A stretch of DNA of 6,571 nucleotides from Acetobacteraceae bacterium (GTDB lineage: Bacteria > Pseudomonadota > Alphaproteobacteria > Acetobacterales > Acetobacteraceae). This document shows positions 5,466 through 6,571 of the stretch, piece after piece; the stretch's first letter is position 1; every line of letters begins with the position of its first letter. The notes beneath the pieces are model-generated. The model saw nothing but the letters and a program-made list of their open reading frames with translations. It ran no database searches and was not told the origin of the DNA. The stretch spans positions 1 through 6,571 of the forward strand of contig CANJOG010000118.1 in NCBI GenBank assembly GCA_947475475.1, written 5' to 3'. Position numbers and translations under genes: made by a program.

Positions 5466-6571
5466 ATGCGCCTCTCCCGCAGTTTCGTGCCGACGCTCAA
5501 GGAAACGCCCAATGAGGCGCAGATCGCCTCCCACAGGCTCATGCTGCGGGCCGGGCTGGTGCGCCAGACCTCGGCCGGCATCTATGCCTGGCTGCCCGCC
5601 GGCTGGCGCGTGCTGCAAAAGATCAGCCAGATCGTGCGCGAGGAGCAGGACGCCTCCGGCGCGCAGGAAGTGCTGATGCCGACCATCCAGCCGGCCGAAC
5701 TGTGGCGCGAATCCGGCCGCTACGACGATTATGGCAAGGAAATGCTGCGCATCACGGACCGCCATGAGCGCGAAATGCTCTACGGTCCGACGAATGAGGA
5801 AATGATTACCGACCTGTTCCGCCAGTCGGTGAAATCCTATCGCGAACTGCCGCTGAATCTGTACCACATCCAGTGGAAATTCCGTGACGAGGTGCGACCG
5901 CGCTTCGGCATCATGCGCGGCCGCGAATTCCTGATGAAGGACGCCTATAGCTTCGACCTGACCTATGAAGGCGCGGTCGTCAGCTACCGCAAGATGATGC
6001 TCGCCTATATGCGCACCTTCCAGCGCCTCGGCCTGCACGCCATTCCGATGGTGGCCGATACCGGCCCGATCGGCGGCAACCTGTCCCACGAATTCATCGT
6101 GTTGGCCCCCACCGGTGAGAGCCAGGTCTATTACGACGCGAATTTCGAAGACGTGGACTGGATCGGCTCATCCTACAGCTACGACAGCCCGGACGATCTG
6201 GAGCGTTTCTACAACCAGATGACCGGCATGTATGCGGCCACTGACGAGAAGCATGACGTCGTCGCCTGGGACAAGGTGGACACCACCCGCCGCCGCGAAG
6301 GCCGTGGCATCGAGGTTGGCCATATCTTCTATTTCGGCACCAAATATTCCAAGGCGATGGGCGTTGCCATTGCCGGGGCGGATGGCAAGCAGGTGGTCCC
6401 GGAAATGGGCAGCTACGGCATCGGCGTCTCCCGCCTGGTCGGCGCGATCATCGAGGCGCATCACGACGATGCCGGCATCAAATGGCCGGATGCCGTGGCC
6501 CCCTGGCGCGCCGCCATCCTGAACCTGAAAAAGGGCGATGCCGCCTGCGACAGGATTTGCGAGGACATTTA
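5466..6571 (+). CDS. proS: Prolyl-tRNA synthetase, short alphaproteobacterial form (3' end outside window)
   Basis: ProS attaches proline to tRNA(Pro) in the cytoplasm, using ATP. The frame is open to the window end: 368 codons are visible, and the short form is about 440 residues, so roughly 70 C-terminal residues (most of the anticodon-binding domain) are missing. Class II motifs are clear: motif 1 around GLVRQTSAGIYAWLPAGWRVL (residues 30-50), the proline-site segment PTNEEMIT (108-115), motif 2 FRDEVRPRFGIMRGREFLMKD (139-159) and motif 3 GSYGIGVSRLVGAIIEAHHD (315-334). Only about 155 residues separate motifs 2 and 3, so the large editing insertion of E. coli-type enzymes is absent; families of this kind rely on separate proteins to clear Ala-tRNA(Pro). 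ATG 5466 has an AGGGA site at 5456-5460. The gene is set apart from the upstream operon by about 570 bases and probably has its own promoter. Confidence 0.97.
   Translation, partial: MRLSRSFVPTLKETPNEAQIASHRLMLRAGLVRQTSAGIYAWLPAGWRVLQKISQIVREEQDASGAQEVLMPTIQPAELWRESGRYDDYGKEMLRITDRHEREMLYGPTNEEMITDLFRQSVKSYRELPLNLYHIQWKFRDEVRPRFGIMRGREFLMKDAYSFDLTYEGAVVSYRKMMLAYMRTFQRLGLHAIPMVADTGPIGGNLSHEFIVLAPTGESQVYYDANFEDVDWIGSSYSYDSPDDLERFYNQMTGMYAATDEKHDVVAWDKVDTTRRREGRGIEVGHIFYFGTKYSKAMGVAIAGADGKQVVPEMGSYGIGVSRLVGAIIEAHHDDAGIKWPDAVAPWRAAILNLKKGDAACDRICEDI

Noticed and set aside
5403..6089. Open frame of 228 codons on the - strand, opposite proS
   Set aside because: Antisense to clear class II synthetase motifs; composition is that of a shadow frame.

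Overview
The window is a stretch of high-GC alphaproteobacterial chromosome holding housekeeping genes on the + strand. The gene order nuoN - birA - coaX - rnj - DUF1467 gene - proS, the short-form ProS and the strong C/G bias at third codon positions point to Alphaproteobacteria, most likely Hyphomicrobiales (Rhizobiales). A Xanthobacteraceae-like source (Ancylobacter, Starkeya or Xanthobacter type) is only a guess.

Left part (1-4896): a tightly packed gene string, probably the tail of the nuo operon. It contains the 3' portion of nuoN (proton-pumping subunit N of complex I), birA (monofunctional biotin-protein ligase, TTG start), coaX (type III pantothenate kinase), rnj (ribonuclease J) and a small two-helix membrane protein of the DUF1467 family. 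Gaps are 30, 1, 34 and 9 bases, so co-transcription and partly coupled translation are likely. The genes share an operon rather than a pathway: respiration, biotin attachment, the first step of CoA synthesis, RNA processing, and an uncharacterised membrane protein.

The coaX-rnj junction is the most informative small detail. An 11-codon reading frame bridges the two genes, with TAATG stop/start overlaps at both ends. It appears to have arisen through a 17-base tandem duplication that put the older RNase J start out of frame.

Middle part (4897-5465): about 570 bases without a convincing protein gene. It holds a GC-rich hairpin at the end of the operon, a short 14-base tandem repeat, a strong hairpin that would act as a terminator on the - strand, two neighbouring hairpins with C-rich (anti-Shine-Dalgarno-like) loops on the + strand, an AT-rich segment full of short dyads that probably contains the proS promoter, and alternative GCGG/CCGC stems just ahead of proS. 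This is the part most likely to hold something undescribed, such as a small RNA, but the evidence is structural only.

Right part (5466-6571): proS (prolyl-tRNA synthetase, short alphaproteobacterial form), cut by the window end after 368 codons.

I see no mobile element, CRISPR array, tRNA or rRNA gene, prophage or defence system. The protein-coding content is ordinary; the remarks of interest concern the junction and the intergenic region.
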